Positions 31,787 through 41,514 of a stretch of 64,000 bases of DNA are shown here, piece by piece (position 1 is the stretch's first letter; every line of letters starts with the position of its first letter). A program made the translations under genes and the position numbers. Source of the stretch: Candidatus Methanoperedens sp. (GTDB lineage Archaea; Halobacteriota; Methanosarcinia; Methanosarcinales; Methanoperedenaceae); NCBI GenBank assembly GCA_027460525.1, contig JAPZAS010000003.1, positions 53,467-117,466 of the forward strand, in the 5' to 3' direction. The notes under the pieces were generated by a model, which was not told the origin of the DNA, ran no database searches, and saw only the letters and a program-made list of their open reading frames with translations.

Positions 31787-33049
31787 ATGAGTGGTATAAA
31801 CAAACGGTACCTAGCCGTTATTCTTGCTCTTTTGCTTTCACTCATAATCAGAATCTATCTTTCACAGTTTAATGGATACAAGGTTGATGTCTTAGACTTT
31901 AAACTCTGGAGCCGTACAGTTTATTATAATGGCATTTCGAATTTTTATTCCAGTACATGGTCAGACTATCCGCCATTTTACATGTACATTCTCTGGATAG
32001 TTGGAGCTTTATACAAACTATTATTTTCTTTTTCCTTCAATATCGATACAACCCTTTTTACAATTCTGATAAAAGCTCCTGCGAATGTAGCGGATATTGC
32101 CACATCATTTTTAATATTTCTAGTTGTGAAAAAATATTCAGGGTTTAAAACAGCTTATCTAAGCATGATATTTTATGCTTTCAACCCGGCAATGATATAC
32201 AATTCTGCAATATGGGGTCAGGTGGAATCCGTTAATACCTTATTCATTCTGCTTGCACTTGTGCTCATAGTCTCAAATAAACCCGAACTTGCCGGCGTTT
32301 CTATGGCTGTTGCTGTTTTAAGTAAACCCCTGAGCCTGGTAATCTTGCCCTTCTTTGCTGTTTTAATGATAAAAAACCAAAAGCCACTCAAGCTTGCAAA
32401 AACTTTTGCAGTATCTGCATTTGTATTTATAGCTCTGGCGCTGCCTTTCTATTTGAATACTTCCTTATATCAATTAATAAAAATATATACTTCTGGTTAT
32501 GGCTATTATGCGTACAATTCCATGAATGCTTTCAATTCCTGGGCCTTATTGGGTTTCTGGAAACCGGATGATACCGTTTTCTTGTTCTTAAGCTATAGAA
32601 TATGGGGTTACATTTTATTTGGCTTGTTATTCGTGTATACAGCGTATCGTGCCATTAAGAATAAAGATGATAAATTTATTTACATCGCCACAGCGGTTTT
32701 ATTTTTCGGGTTTTTCATGTTTTTTACCCGCGTACATGAAAGGTATCTCTTCCCCATGTTTGCCCCGCTTGTTGTTGCAGCGAGCTTTGATCGGCGTTTG
32801 AATTATGTATACTGGATCATGACATTCACTTTTCTGTTCAACCTTCATTTCGTATTACAATATTTGAACAACGATCAATTCATTCCGGATGGTAATCCCT
32901 ATGTGCTGCTTGCTTCTGGGATAAACTCTATCGTATTTATCTATACTCTGTACTGTTTCTTTACGAATCAAGTGAAATTGAATTTTAAACCATTGAAGAT
33001 ATTATTATCAAAAGTAAATTACAAAAAGGAGGATTCGAAGTGCTTATAG
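31787..33049 (+). CDS. GT-C type polytopic membrane glycosyltransferase, PIG-M/mannosyltransferase-like
   Basis: A 420-residue protein with about ten hydrophobic segments. An acidic motif early in the first outer loop (FNGYKVDVLDFKLWSRTVY) followed by SDYPPFYMYILW, and FYAFNPAMIYNSAIWGQVESVNTLF, are typical of GT-C enzymes that use dolichyl-phosphate sugars. It overlaps the next gene by 10 nt. Probably assembles glycans for the S-layer or surface proteins; donor sugar unknown. Confidence 0.75.
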   Translation: MSGINKRYLAVILALLLSLIIRIYLSQFNGYKVDVLDFKLWSRTVYYNGISNFYSSTWSDYPPFYMYILWIVGALYKLLFSFSFNIDTTLFTILIKAPANVADIATSFLIFLVVKKYSGFKTAYLSMIFYAFNPAMIYNSAIWGQVESVNTLFILLALVLIVSNKPELAGVSMAVAVLSKPLSLVILPFFAVLMIKNQKPLKLAKTFAVSAFVFIALALPFYLNTSLYQLIKIYTSGYGYYAYNSMNAFNSWALLGFWKPDDTVFLFLSYRIWGYILFGLLFVYTAYRAIKNKDDKFIYIATAVLFFGFFMFFTRVHERYLFPMFAPLVVAASFDRRLNYVYWIMTFTFLFNLHFVLQYLNNDQFIPDGNPYVLLASGINSIVFIYTLYCFFTNQVKLNFKPLKILLSKVNYKKEDSKCL

Positions 33050-34923
33050 GGCTGCTTTTTATTATTTCAAGCTTTTTTTTTGGCTGGTTTCTGGGATCCA
33101 ATGGAGGGTGGCAGAGGGCTGGTTTTGCGTTGATTACAGGGTTTGCGTTTTCAAGCTGGCTTACACTTATGCTGGCTCTGGTTAGAGGCAAGCTTGATGG
33201 CTTGACGGTTGGCCTTTCCATTCTGATTCTATGGTGTTTGATCCTAGTCTGCCGGTTAAAGACCATTGAACTCCCAAAAAAAGATGATGTAACTGGGGTT
33301 TTAGGGAGGTTAGGAGATATTAGGGAATTTAAAAACCGGTTCTTGGGCCGTGAGGATATTTTTAGTATTGCCAGCATTTTAACGGTACTCTCATTCATAC
33401 TTTACATTAATATTTTTGATATGTTTGTTTTTAATAGTGATGGTTATCTTCTGGTAATGGAAGATACATGGGCTGACCAGGCAATACACATCGGTTTAAT
33501 TGAATATCTTGCCCGGGATGGAAGCTTCGCTCTTAACTACCCAATGGTGGCAGGCGCCAAGCTCACCTATCCTTTCATTGCAGATTTTATTTCCTCTGTC
33601 TTATTAAAAACAGGTTTCAGTCTGCGAGGGTCAGTTGTAGTGCCAAACATATTACTAGGCATCGCTTTGGTGATTGGGGTTTATTCGCTTGCCCTTGCAG
33701 TGGGAAGAAAAAAGAACATTGCGGCAATCGCGGTTTTGCTCTTCTTCTTCAACGGAGGCCCCGGGTTCTACTATGTCCTCTCAGGTACCCTGAAGCCGAT
33801 AATGAGAGACTACACCCATATCACAGAATATCAGCTTGTATTTGAAAATCTTATTGAACATTTTCTCATTTCCCAGCGTTCCATTCTCCTGGGGCTCGGA
33901 TTATCGGTTGCAGTCTATATCTTGCTGGTGCGGGCGCTGGAAAATGAATCTAGAAGAGAGTTGTTCTTGGCTGGAAGCCTGGCCGGTCTTTTGCCCTTAA
34001 TCCACAGTCACAGCTTCATTGCAGTTTCCATTGTATCCCTGTTCTTATTTTTGAGTAAACCCAGGATAAATTGGTTATATTTTATTTTACCTTTCATTCT
34101 CCTATCCGCTCCCCAGCTGCTGCGCATCGAACATCAGTCAGGCACCGGTTTCCTCCAGTTAAAACCCGGCTGGGTGCCAGAAAACGACGGTAAAAATCTT
34201 TTGGGGATAGCATGGTTCTGGCTGAAAAATACCGGTCTGCCGCTATTGCTCGCAATTGGAGGTTTTATCCTTGTTGACAGGAAAATAAAGCTTTTCTATA
34301 TCCCGTTTGTAGCCATATTTCTAATCGCAAATGTTTTTTCCTTCCAGCCAAACCCCTATGACAATAATAAACTCTTCCTTCACTGGCTGCTAATAACGGA
34401 CATCCTGGCTGCCATCTTTCTCTATAGGCTTTATCATTGGCGAGGGTGGAAAAAAAGTCAATCCTATCACATTGTACCCATTGTTCTGGTCTCCCTCTTA
34501 CTGTTCGTCTCTGTTTTTTCAGGCTTTCTAACCAACCTCTGGGCTGCCTCTACAAACTACGGCCTTTACAGCGCCCAGGAGCTTGAGATGGGAGAATGGA
34601 TTAAGAACAGCACTCCCCCAGATTCAATATTCCTTACAGGCTTTTCTAACCAGAACCCTGTGTTCTTGGCAGGCAGACAGATAGTCTTGGGCTCATGGTG
34701 GACTTCTAGCGGCCAATTCTTGGACAGCTCAAAATACGAAAAAGATGTCAGAAGAATATACGCATCAGGAGATTGCGAGCTATTGAAAAAATACAAAATA
34801 GATTACGTCCTCATAAGCCCCAAGGAATCCGACCTGAACCCGAACTATACAGCCTTTAAAACAAAAAACTTCCAGCCAGTTTACTCCAAAAAAGACACTA
34901 CAATCTACAAAACCAAATGCTAG
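33040..34923 (+). CDS. Large polytopic membrane protein, GT-C-like
   Basis: A 627-residue protein with about 13 hydrophobic segments and a C-terminal soluble part (ELEMGEWIKNSTPPDSIFLTGFSNQNPVFLAGRQIV...). GTG 33040 is the start, with AGGAGG about 7 nt before it, overlapping the preceding gene. Acidic residues in the first large outer loop (MEDTWADQAIHIGLIEYLARDG) could be catalytic as in GT-C enzymes. It is paralogous to the protein at 36827: both have a LxPGW loop and a W-I-[KR]-[ND]-[SN]-TP-x-[DG]-S segment. Convergent with the PMT gene, overlapping by 4 nt. Confidence 0.7.
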   Translation: MLIGLLFIISSFFFGWFLGSNGGWQRAGFALITGFAFSSWLTLMLALVRGKLDGLTVGLSILILWCLILVCRLKTIELPKKDDVTGVLGRLGDIREFKNRFLGREDIFSIASILTVLSFILYINIFDMFVFNSDGYLLVMEDTWADQAIHIGLIEYLARDGSFALNYPMVAGAKLTYPFIADFISSVLLKTGFSLRGSVVVPNILLGIALVIGVYSLALAVGRKKNIAAIAVLLFFFNGGPGFYYVLSGTLKPIMRDYTHITEYQLVFENLIEHFLISQRSILLGLGLSVAVYILLVRALENESRRELFLAGSLAGLLPLIHSHSFIAVSIVSLFLFLSKPRINWLYFILPFILLSAPQLLRIEHQSGTGFLQLKPGWVPENDGKNLLGIAWFWLKNTGLPLLLAIGGFILVDRKIKLFYIPFVAIFLIANVFSFQPNPYDNNKLFLHWLLITDILAAIFLYRLYHWRGWKKSQSYHIVPIVLVSLLLFVSVFSGFLTNLWAASTNYGLYSAQELEMGEWIKNSTPPDSIFLTGFSNQNPVFLAGRQIVLGSWWTSSGQFLDSSKYEKDVRRIYASGDCELLKKYKIDYVLISPKESDLNPNYTAFKTKNFQPVYSKKDTTIYKTKC

Positions 34924-36752
34924 AAGATCCAGCCGCTCAACCATTTATGGGCATCTGTGAACTGCTGGGATACCGGGTATCCGGCTAATATCGGATAAAA
35001 ATATACGAATAAAAGCACGACAGCGGCAAAATAAGCAATCACTATATATTTATATTTATTATCCTTATACCACAGTATATTCAAGCCGTACACAATTGCA
35101 AATATCATAAACGGGACATTCAGAAACATATGGTACAGGAATAAAATCCTCCCGATGAACATGTACGGAAGCAGTTGTAAAAGAAACGCAACGGTTATAA
35201 ATCTGGCTGTACTGTCTTTTTCTTTTAGCCATCTCCATGCCACGAAAACTAAAAATGGTATGCTTGCCCACCAGATCGCAGGGTTTCCGATTGCCACGAT
35301 ATTGGATACCGTGTTATCAAATGGATTGCCAAGGTTGTATATCCAGACTGGCTTTAACATGAAAATCCAGCTCCACCAGGGAGAGCTGAACGGATGGGTT
35401 GCAGTGAGAGTTTCATGATATCTAAGCATATTCTCCGTGTATCTGAAAACCATACTCAGCCCGCTTCCTTCCCCGGGTATGCCCATGATGGGCGTGTAGG
35501 ACAACGCATAAATAATGAAGCTGATAACCACGAACGAAATAAACATGAAAAATAACGGAGTTAGCAAAAAAGGTATGAGGAAGTTTTTTCTCAGGTGTTC
35601 TGCCTTTGTTAGTTCATCTTTTTTCAGCAGTAAAAATAAAACCATAACTGCCAGAACGCCAAAAAGTGCAGTCAATTTGACCGATATTGCCAGTCCAAAG
35701 AATATCCCTGATAGGAGAAGGGGAGCATCTGCATTCTTCCAACCCTCCTTGAAAAATTCTCCCCTGTAATAAATATAAAAAAAGTAAAACATGAGCAAGA
35801 TGAAAGTTGACAATATAATATCTATCATCGAAATCCTGGAAAGCACAAAATGCATGCTTTCAAAGGCTAAAAGAAACGAGCAGGCAAATCCACCGAATCT
35901 GGTATTGAACATCCTTTTCCCGAAGATATACATCACAGGAATCATCACAGCGCCAAAAATCAGGGGTATTATTCTCCATCCGAAGGCGTCAAGGCCAAAA
36001 GTAAGGATTCCAGTCGCTATCAAAAGTTTCCCGAGCGGAGGATGAGTGTATTCGAAAGGCCTTATATGCATTAAATGCTCGTAAGCGGTTCTTGCAAAAT
36101 ATATCTCATCGAATATAGCTCCGGTAAGGTAAGAGGGAGGGTCTTCGACATTGTTCTGCTCATCTACCAGATTGGACAACGACCTGTTCCCTGTACCGCA
36201 ATTACCTGAATCGCAAACTATGCTGTCTTTTGATATCGGTATTTTTCTGTAATTCCCGGTATATACCACGATTTCATCCAGATCGCCGCCAGGGGAGGCA
36301 CCAACAAATCGCAGATATCTTGTAGTTGAATTCACCGGGATGCCCGACCAGGATAGTACAAAATTCTCTTTACTCAGATTGTATATTATATTCCAGTTAT
36401 CCGGTGAACCTGAGTATATTTTATAATCGATTTTGGGCTGGATTCCCTGATACAGATAGATGTAATCTATATTGTATTCGTTCTTTAAATCGATGTAGAA
36501 ACTTTCATTTGCCACCAAGGGCGTCCAGCCGCTCCTTGGCGTATTCAGTGAGCCTATATTCCAGATTCCAAGAGAGAAGAAAAACAATATCAATAGACTG
36601 CATAGCGCCACGTCTTTTTTATCGAAGTGAACTCTGGCCATCTCTTGCGAAGGTGTTTCGTTGGATTTTATTTTTTCACTTTGCTTTGGAGGCGGAGATT
36701 CTTTTTGAATCTGTGGTTGAAGAATTTTAGTCCGTTTTTTCTTTTTGCCCAT
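34920..36752 (-). CDS. PMT-family (GT39) protein mannosyltransferase-like membrane protein
   Basis: A 610-residue protein. After a Lys-rich cytosolic N-terminus and one TM helix comes a beta-rich outer domain (about residues 80-180; WTPLVANESFYIDLKNEYNIDYIYLY) resembling a discoidin-like carbohydrate module. The PMT core follows with AIFDEIYFARTAYEHLM, the FEYTHPPLGKLLIATG motif and FESMHFVLSRISMIDIIL. PMT enzymes transfer mannose from dolichyl phosphate to Ser/Thr. ATG 36752 is chosen; the frame extends 15 codons further. Insertion of the outer domain before the DE motif is unusual. Confidence 0.8.
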   Translation of the reverse strand: MGKKKKRTKILQPQIQKESPPPKQSEKIKSNETPSQEMARVHFDKKDVALCSLLILFFFSLGIWNIGSLNTPRSGWTPLVANESFYIDLKNEYNIDYIYLYQGIQPKIDYKIYSGSPDNWNIIYNLSKENFVLSWSGIPVNSTTRYLRFVGASPGGDLDEIVVYTGNYRKIPISKDSIVCDSGNCGTGNRSLSNLVDEQNNVEDPPSYLTGAIFDEIYFARTAYEHLMHIRPFEYTHPPLGKLLIATGILTFGLDAFGWRIIPLIFGAVMIPVMYIFGKRMFNTRFGGFACSFLLAFESMHFVLSRISMIDIILSTFILLMFYFFYIYYRGEFFKEGWKNADAPLLLSGIFFGLAISVKLTALFGVLAVMVLFLLLKKDELTKAEHLRKNFLIPFLLTPLFFMFISFVVISFIIYALSYTPIMGIPGEGSGLSMVFRYTENMLRYHETLTATHPFSSPWWSWIFMLKPVWIYNLGNPFDNTVSNIVAIGNPAIWWASIPFLVFVAWRWLKEKDSTARFITVAFLLQLLPYMFIGRILFLYHMFLNVPFMIFAIVYGLNILWYKDNKYKYIVIAYFAAVVLLFVYFYPILAGYPVSQQFTDAHKWLSGWIF

Positions 36753-36826
36753 ATATCCTAAATCACAATACACGCAGCAATAATTAAATATATGCATAAA
36801 TTATAGACTGCACGGTAAAAATTAAT

Positions 36827-38770
36827 ATGAAAATAAATGAGCTGCTGCCTAACACAAAGTATATATTTTCTTCCAGGTATTTTCTTGCAGCGGCTCTATC
36901 CGTTTTCTCTATTTCATCACTTTTTTCAGGAAATATAGGCTTTGTATATGCCATTTTTTTCACGCTTTTTCTCCCGGGTTTTGTATTTGTAAATCTTTTT
37001 TTTAAAGACCTCGAACAACTTGAAAAGCTTGTTCTGACTTTATTCCTGAGCGTTCTTTTCTCAACCCAACTGGTTTACTGGCTCTCCCAGCTTCTTGGCT
37101 ATTCAAAGGTTTCCATTGTTCTTGCGGGTCTTATATTCGTTCCGGCTTTATTTTTTTTCCCGGTTAAGAAGCCGGATTTTCGTTTATTAAAACATCCAGC
37201 CATTCTCCTTGCGATTGGGATCTTTATCATTTTCTATATCATTCTCTCAGGTTCGGTCTGGGTCTTGCGGGGAAATGAGTTCCTTCTTTCCGGGTCTAAC
37301 TGGCAGGATACCCCGATGCATCTTGGAATAATCGAGAGCCTGAACCAGGGCAACTTCCCTCCACAGATGCCTTATTACTCTGGAGTAAGGATGACCTACC
37401 ATTATTTTGTGGACTTCCACACCGCGATAATCGAGAAAATGGCTGATACATTCAATCCCGGGCTTCTTGTCTACCTCAATAGTTTCTTTGCGGGTCTCTT
37501 TGCACTGGCAGTCTATGTCCTTGCAAATCATGTAACCCGTAGCACCAAGGCTTCTTGCTTTGCTGTCATAATCGGGGTTTTTGGCGGAGGTTTCAGCTAC
37601 ATCAGGTTTTTCGAGGCTTTCTTATCCAACAACTGGAGCAGGTTTTCCGACCTTTTCATGCAAAATTATGTTCAGGAGTGGAAAGGGTTTTTCCAGATAG
37701 TCCCGGTCTTTGAAGGGCTTCTCCAGTCAAGACCACAGATGATGGGCTTAACAGGTCTTGCACTTGCAGCATATTTCCTATATCTGGGTCTTACCGGGAA
37801 GGATGCAAGAAAAATGATACTGGCAGGGCTTATCACAGGTCTCCTCTTCCCTTTCCATGTGACTGCCTTTATCTCCATAGGATTACTTTTCATTATCCTG
37901 ACCTTCTATTTCGCATATCAAAAAAAGTTCTGGCTTAAAGGATCTCTATTTTTCCTGCTTCCAGTTCTTCTATCACTCCCTTTCATTCTCGCCATCAGCA
38001 CATCCCCACGTTTATCCCTTGACCCCGGCTGGTGGGCGCCTGACAAATCTCCTTCAGGCTTAACCCTGTTTTACCTGGGAAACCTCGGCATCCCTTTTAT
38101 CATTTCTTTTTTCTTTCCGTTATTTCAAAAAGGGCACAGGTTCTTTTTATACTCATGGATTATCTCCATGTTCGTTGTTCCCAATATCATTTCCTTCACG
38201 CCTGAATCATTTGATATGAACACGTTCTTCCACTTCATGTGGATTCCTGTTGCAATAGCTGGCGGAATTTTCCTTGAAGGACTATATGGGAAAAAATTTC
38301 ACATTATAGTGGTAATCTTAATCGTCTTTTCTGTTTTCACCCCTTTCCTTGATGCTGCCTGGAACCTCTCGGTAAAATATCCAGGCTACAGTCTTGCGCA
38401 ATACAACGCCGGTATCTGGATCAGGGATAACACGCCGCAAGGCTCGGTCTTTCTCGAAGAGCCAGGCATCCATTCCCCTCCATCCCAGATTGGTGGAAGA
38501 CTGGAGATAATGGGGTATGGTACCTGGGCTTACGGTCACGGGTATGATATCTGGACACGCGACGCGGACATAAAAAAAGCCTTTTCGGGGACTAAAGATG
38601 AAACATTGGATGTGGCTTCAAAATATAACGCAAGCTATGCTTATATCGGAAGCGAGGAGCAGGGGAGCCAGCCGGGTGTGAAAGAAAAGTTCGATCGTAA
38701 TTTTGAGAATGTCTATTCTGACGATACCGGAAGTATCTGGATATACAGGCTGAATACTTCTACAAAATAG
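36827..38770 (+). CDS. Large polytopic membrane protein, GT-C-like, paralogue of the 33040 gene
   Basis: A 647-residue protein with about 13 hydrophobic segments. The first large outer loop has LSGSNWQDTPMHLGIIESLNQGNFPPQMPYYSGVRMTYHYF, with acidic and histidine residues typical of GT-C active sites, and a C-terminal soluble domain. Shared blocks with the protein at 33040 (SLDPGWWAPD; IWIRDNTPQGSVFLEE) show common origin. Divergent from the PMT gene, so the four genes make an envelope-glycosylation cluster. Confidence 0.7.
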   Translation: MKINELLPNTKYIFSSRYFLAAALSVFSISSLFSGNIGFVYAIFFTLFLPGFVFVNLFFKDLEQLEKLVLTLFLSVLFSTQLVYWLSQLLGYSKVSIVLAGLIFVPALFFFPVKKPDFRLLKHPAILLAIGIFIIFYIILSGSVWVLRGNEFLLSGSNWQDTPMHLGIIESLNQGNFPPQMPYYSGVRMTYHYFVDFHTAIIEKMADTFNPGLLVYLNSFFAGLFALAVYVLANHVTRSTKASCFAVIIGVFGGGFSYIRFFEAFLSNNWSRFSDLFMQNYVQEWKGFFQIVPVFEGLLQSRPQMMGLTGLALAAYFLYLGLTGKDARKMILAGLITGLLFPFHVTAFISIGLLFIILTFYFAYQKKFWLKGSLFFLLPVLLSLPFILAISTSPRLSLDPGWWAPDKSPSGLTLFYLGNLGIPFIISFFFPLFQKGHRFFLYSWIISMFVVPNIISFTPESFDMNTFFHFMWIPVAIAGGIFLEGLYGKKFHIIVVILIVFSVFTPFLDAAWNLSVKYPGYSLAQYNAGIWIRDNTPQGSVFLEEPGIHSPPSQIGGRLEIMGYGTWAYGHGYDIWTRDADIKKAFSGTKDETLDVASKYNASYAYIGSEEQGSQPGVKEKFDRNFENVYSDDTGSIWIYRLNTSTK

Positions 38771-38776
38771 GAACCG

Positions 38777-39583
38777 CTACTCAAGAAGCGCTTTATCCAC
38801 GACATCGATAATTTCCTTAATATCCCTTATAACCACATCCGCCTCCTCGCAAAGCAGCGGCGGGCATTTCCCTGTCTGCTGTATCGAAAGCACCCCCAGA
38901 TCCGCTGCGCGCATCGCAAGCAGGTCATTGATCCCATCGCCTACCATAACCACTTTATCGTATTTCTTCTTCAATCTCTTCACAATCTCTTCCTTTTTCC
39001 TTGGCGTGGAAATCTCATGTACGCATTCAAGCGGGATACATACATTCTTAGCAAGAGGCTTCAGGTTCCGCATGCTGTCGCCGGATGCGATATATACCCC
39101 GATTCCCCGTTCGGTGAGAGCCTGAATCACTGAACAGGAATTGGAATAAATTTTCCCCCCGGTGCAGATGACGTAGGGAATGTTTTTCCTCTCCACATCG
39201 ATAATCAACCCAACGCCCATATAAAAAATATCCTTGCACCGTTTTTTTACGGCAGCCATAACATCCTGTAAATCGGACATTGTAGCTCTTGTATCGTTTT
39301 CCACCACGGATATAGCAGTGGCTTTATTTATCTGGGATCTCGAACATCCCACTTCTATATCGATCTTATATTTCTTGATAAAATCCGAAATCAGCATCTG
39401 CGGCGGACAGCTAACGAGCTTATTTGAATCCACCTGCATTACCAGGATGGCGCAGTATGGTTTTTTCCCAACAAACTCGGTCGAAACTACTTCATCGAGA
39501 TACTCTTTTGTCTTTATGTTTTTTGCCACGCGGTACATGCGAAGCAGTGTTCCTGCGCTATCAAACACCACGGCAATTTTCAT
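38777..39583 (-). CDS. HAD-superfamily phosphatase, P-type-ATPase-like domain
   Basis: A 268-residue protein starting MKIAVVFDSAGTLLRM, where the nucleophile Asp lies in a D-S-A-G-T motif as in P-type ATPases (DKTGT), and ending with [21 protein letters not shown]. There is no transmembrane part, so it is a soluble HAD of the archaeal MJ-type group. Substrate unknown. ATG 39583 is preferred over 39592 because the core motif then begins at residue 2. Convergent with the membrane protein at 36827, 6 nt apart. Confidence 0.8.
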   Translation of the reverse strand: MKIAVVFDSAGTLLRMYRVAKNIKTKEYLDEVVSTEFVGKKPYCAILVMQVDSNKLVSCPPQMLISDFIKKYKIDIEVGCSRSQINKATAISVVENDTRATMSDLQDVMAAVKKRCKDIFYMGVGLIIDVERKNIPYVICTGGKIYSNSCSVIQALTERGIGVYIASGDSMRNLKPLAKNVCIPLECVHEISTPRKKEEIVKRLKKKYDKVVMVGDGINDLLAMRAADLGVLSIQQTGKCPPLLCEEADVVIRDIKEIIDVVDKALLE

Positions 39584-39670
39584 AGTATACAAACGGCTTT
39601 TATGAGTATTTAGATTTTCTCAAGAAAAGTACATGTAAAATGTTTTGGTATTAAATTTCGCTTAAAGTAA

Positions 39671-39736
39671 CTTTGCGCTCTTGGCGTGCTTTGCGGTGCA
39701 TGATTTTCCACCGCAAAGTTCGCAAAGTACGCAAAG
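39671..39736. repeat. Imperfect 28-bp inverted repeat upstream of the NHEJ operon
   Basis: The arms CTTTGCG...CTTTGCGGTG (39671-39698) and CACCGCAAAG...CGCAAAG (39709-39736) pair over 28 nt with a few mismatches around a 10-nt loop. Each arm is itself a direct repeat of the word CTTTGCG. Words of this kind are scattered in many prokaryotic genomes as small hairpin or MITE-like elements. It lies in the 271-nt gap between the HAD gene and the NHEJ operon, in which I see no gene. Confidence 0.7.
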
Positions 39737-39824
39737 AATTTGCTTAACACCAAACTTTTTTACGGTTCCCAAGAAAAAAACTAATCCTTAAACAGCATCA
39801 ATTAGAGATTTAAATCCCGAAGAG

Positions 39825-39834
39825 TTATTTATTA
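39825..39834 (+). promoter_or_regulatory. TATA-like box of the NHEJ operon
   Basis: TTATTTATTA is centred about 25 nt upstream of the ATG at 39855 in otherwise gene-free DNA, suggesting a near-leaderless transcript of the polymerase-Ku-ligase operon. Confidence 0.4.
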
Positions 39835-39854
39835 ACCCTATTGATAATATAAAT

Positions 39855-40715
39855 ATGAACGAACTCACTAAAGTATCATTCACCAATCTGGAGAAAATCC
39901 TCTATCCGCTGTTGGGGTTGAAAAAATCTCAGGTCATTGAATACTATATCAGGATCGCCCCGCGGATGCTAAGGTTCCTGAATAACAGGGCCATAGTCAT
40001 GAACAGGTACCCTGATGGTGTTGATAAAGAGGGATTCTATGAAAAGGATAGACCAATGGGCATACCGGACTGGGTTGAAACCTTCAAAAAATACTCGGAG
40101 ACTGCACAGAGGGATATAAACTATATTGTATGCAATGATCTGGATACGCTTATCTGGATGGCGAATCTGGCATCCATTGAGATAAACATCACTCTTTCAA
40201 GGATCGATAATTACGATACACCTGACCTTGTGTTATTTGATATAGATCCTGAACCTCCCTGTTCCTTTGACGATGTCATGGATGTCGCCCTGTTATTGAA
40301 AGAAAAGCTGGATGAACTCAACTTCAGGTCATTTGTCAAAACCTCAGGGAAAAAGGGGCTGCATGTTGTCCTGCCCGTTATTAAAAGTTATAATTTCAAG
40401 CAGACCAGGGAATTCGTTCATCAATTCGGAAAGTTCCTGGCAAGAGAATCTGAGCTTGTTGTATCTGAGTTTCGAAACTCCAGAGACCCCGGAACTATCT
40501 TTATAGATTACCTGCAGAATACCCGGGGGAAGACCATGATAGCGCCCTATAGCCTGAGAGCGCAAGCGAAAGCAACAGTCTCCACACCCCTTGAATGGGA
40601 GGAACTTAAGAAAGGATTAAGACCTGAGGAGTTCAACATAAATACTATCCTGAAAAGGAAGAACGATCCATGGGAGGGGTTACTGGAAAGTAAACAGGCG
40701 CTGGAGGTGGAATAA
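39855..40715 (+). CDS. LigD-type NHEJ polymerase/primase (stand-alone PolDom)
   Basis: A 286-residue archaeo-eukaryotic-primase-fold polymerase that fills ends with ribonucleotides during non-homologous end joining. Seen: SFTNLEKILYP, NRYPDGVDKEGFYEKDRP, the catalytic LVLFDIDPEPP (DxD), KTSGKKGLHVVLP, and FIDYLQNTRGKTMIAPYSLRA. Full domain length without ligase, which is encoded separately. First gene of a tight operon; ku begins 1 nt after its stop. Confidence 0.93.
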   Translation: MNELTKVSFTNLEKILYPLLGLKKSQVIEYYIRIAPRMLRFLNNRAIVMNRYPDGVDKEGFYEKDRPMGIPDWVETFKKYSETAQRDINYIVCNDLDTLIWMANLASIEINITLSRIDNYDTPDLVLFDIDPEPPCSFDDVMDVALLLKEKLDELNFRSFVKTSGKKGLHVVLPVIKSYNFKQTREFVHQFGKFLARESELVVSEFRNSRDPGTIFIDYLQNTRGKTMIAPYSLRAQAKATVSTPLEWEELKKGLRPEEFNINTILKRKNDPWEGLLESKQALEVE

Positions 40716-40716
40716 A

Positions 40717-41514
40717 ATGGCAAATGATCAAGACACCGCAAAACCGTCCAACAGGCCAATATGGAGCGGCAGTATCACGATCGGGCTCGTAAATGTGCCG
40801 GTCAAGCTCTATACCATGATCCGAGACCAGGCATTTTCATTCAGGTTCTTACACAATGAGGACGGACAGCCATTGAAATATGAAAGGGTATGCAGCAGGG
40901 ATAATAAGGTCATCGATTGGAAAGACACGGTAAAGGGATATGAAATACGAAAGAATGAGTTCATAGTTTTCAAGAAAGAGGAACTGGACGCAATAAGACC
41001 TGAATCAGACCAGAGGATCAGGCTTGAAAAATTTATCAGTTTACTGTCTATAGATCCTATATATTTTGAAAAGTCATATGTCCTTGTCCCTGACAGGAGC
41101 GAGGAAGCCTACAGCCTCCTGATGACGGTTATCCAGCAAGAGGGAAAAGCAGGAATGGGGAAGATCACTTTGAGAACCAAGGAATATCCTGTAATTGTGT
41201 ATGAATATAAAGGGGCTCTGGTATTGACAACTCTGCGTTATGCCAATGAGGTTACGAATCCCGGGGATCTGGAAGAACTCACGAAACTCAAAAAGCCACA
41301 AAAAAATGAACTGGAACTGGCGGAGAAGATCATTAAGGAACTAACCGGGGAATTTGATATAACAGAGTACAGGGATGGTTACAGGGAGAAGATGGAAAAG
41401 CTCATAGAAATGAAGATGAAAGGTGAGGTTGTTGTCGCTCAAGTACCCAAGAAAGAGGAAGTCAAAGAATTGATGGTGGCACTTCAAGAAACTATTAAAC
41501 AGCTTGCGAAATGA
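40717..41514 (+). CDS. ku: Bacterial-type Ku, DNA end-binding protein
   Basis: A 265-residue homodimeric Ku: RPIWSGSITIGLVNVPVKLYTM at the N-terminus, FRFLHNEDGQPLKYERVC, and a C-terminal Ku beta-barrel/bridge region (ELAEKIIKELTGEFDITEYRDGYREKMEKLIEMKMKG). Binds double-strand ends and recruits the ligase. GGAGGTGG at 40703-40710 gives a strong ribosome-binding site. The stop overlaps the ligase start by 4 nt (ATGA). Confidence 0.95.
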   Translation: MANDQDTAKPSNRPIWSGSITIGLVNVPVKLYTMIRDQAFSFRFLHNEDGQPLKYERVCSRDNKVIDWKDTVKGYEIRKNEFIVFKKEELDAIRPESDQRIRLEKFISLLSIDPIYFEKSYVLVPDRSEEAYSLLMTVIQQEGKAGMGKITLRTKEYPVIVYEYKGALVLTTLRYANEVTNPGDLEELTKLKKPQKNELELAEKIIKELTGEFDITEYRDGYREKMEKLIEMKMKGEVVVAQVPKKEEVKELMVALQETIKQLAK

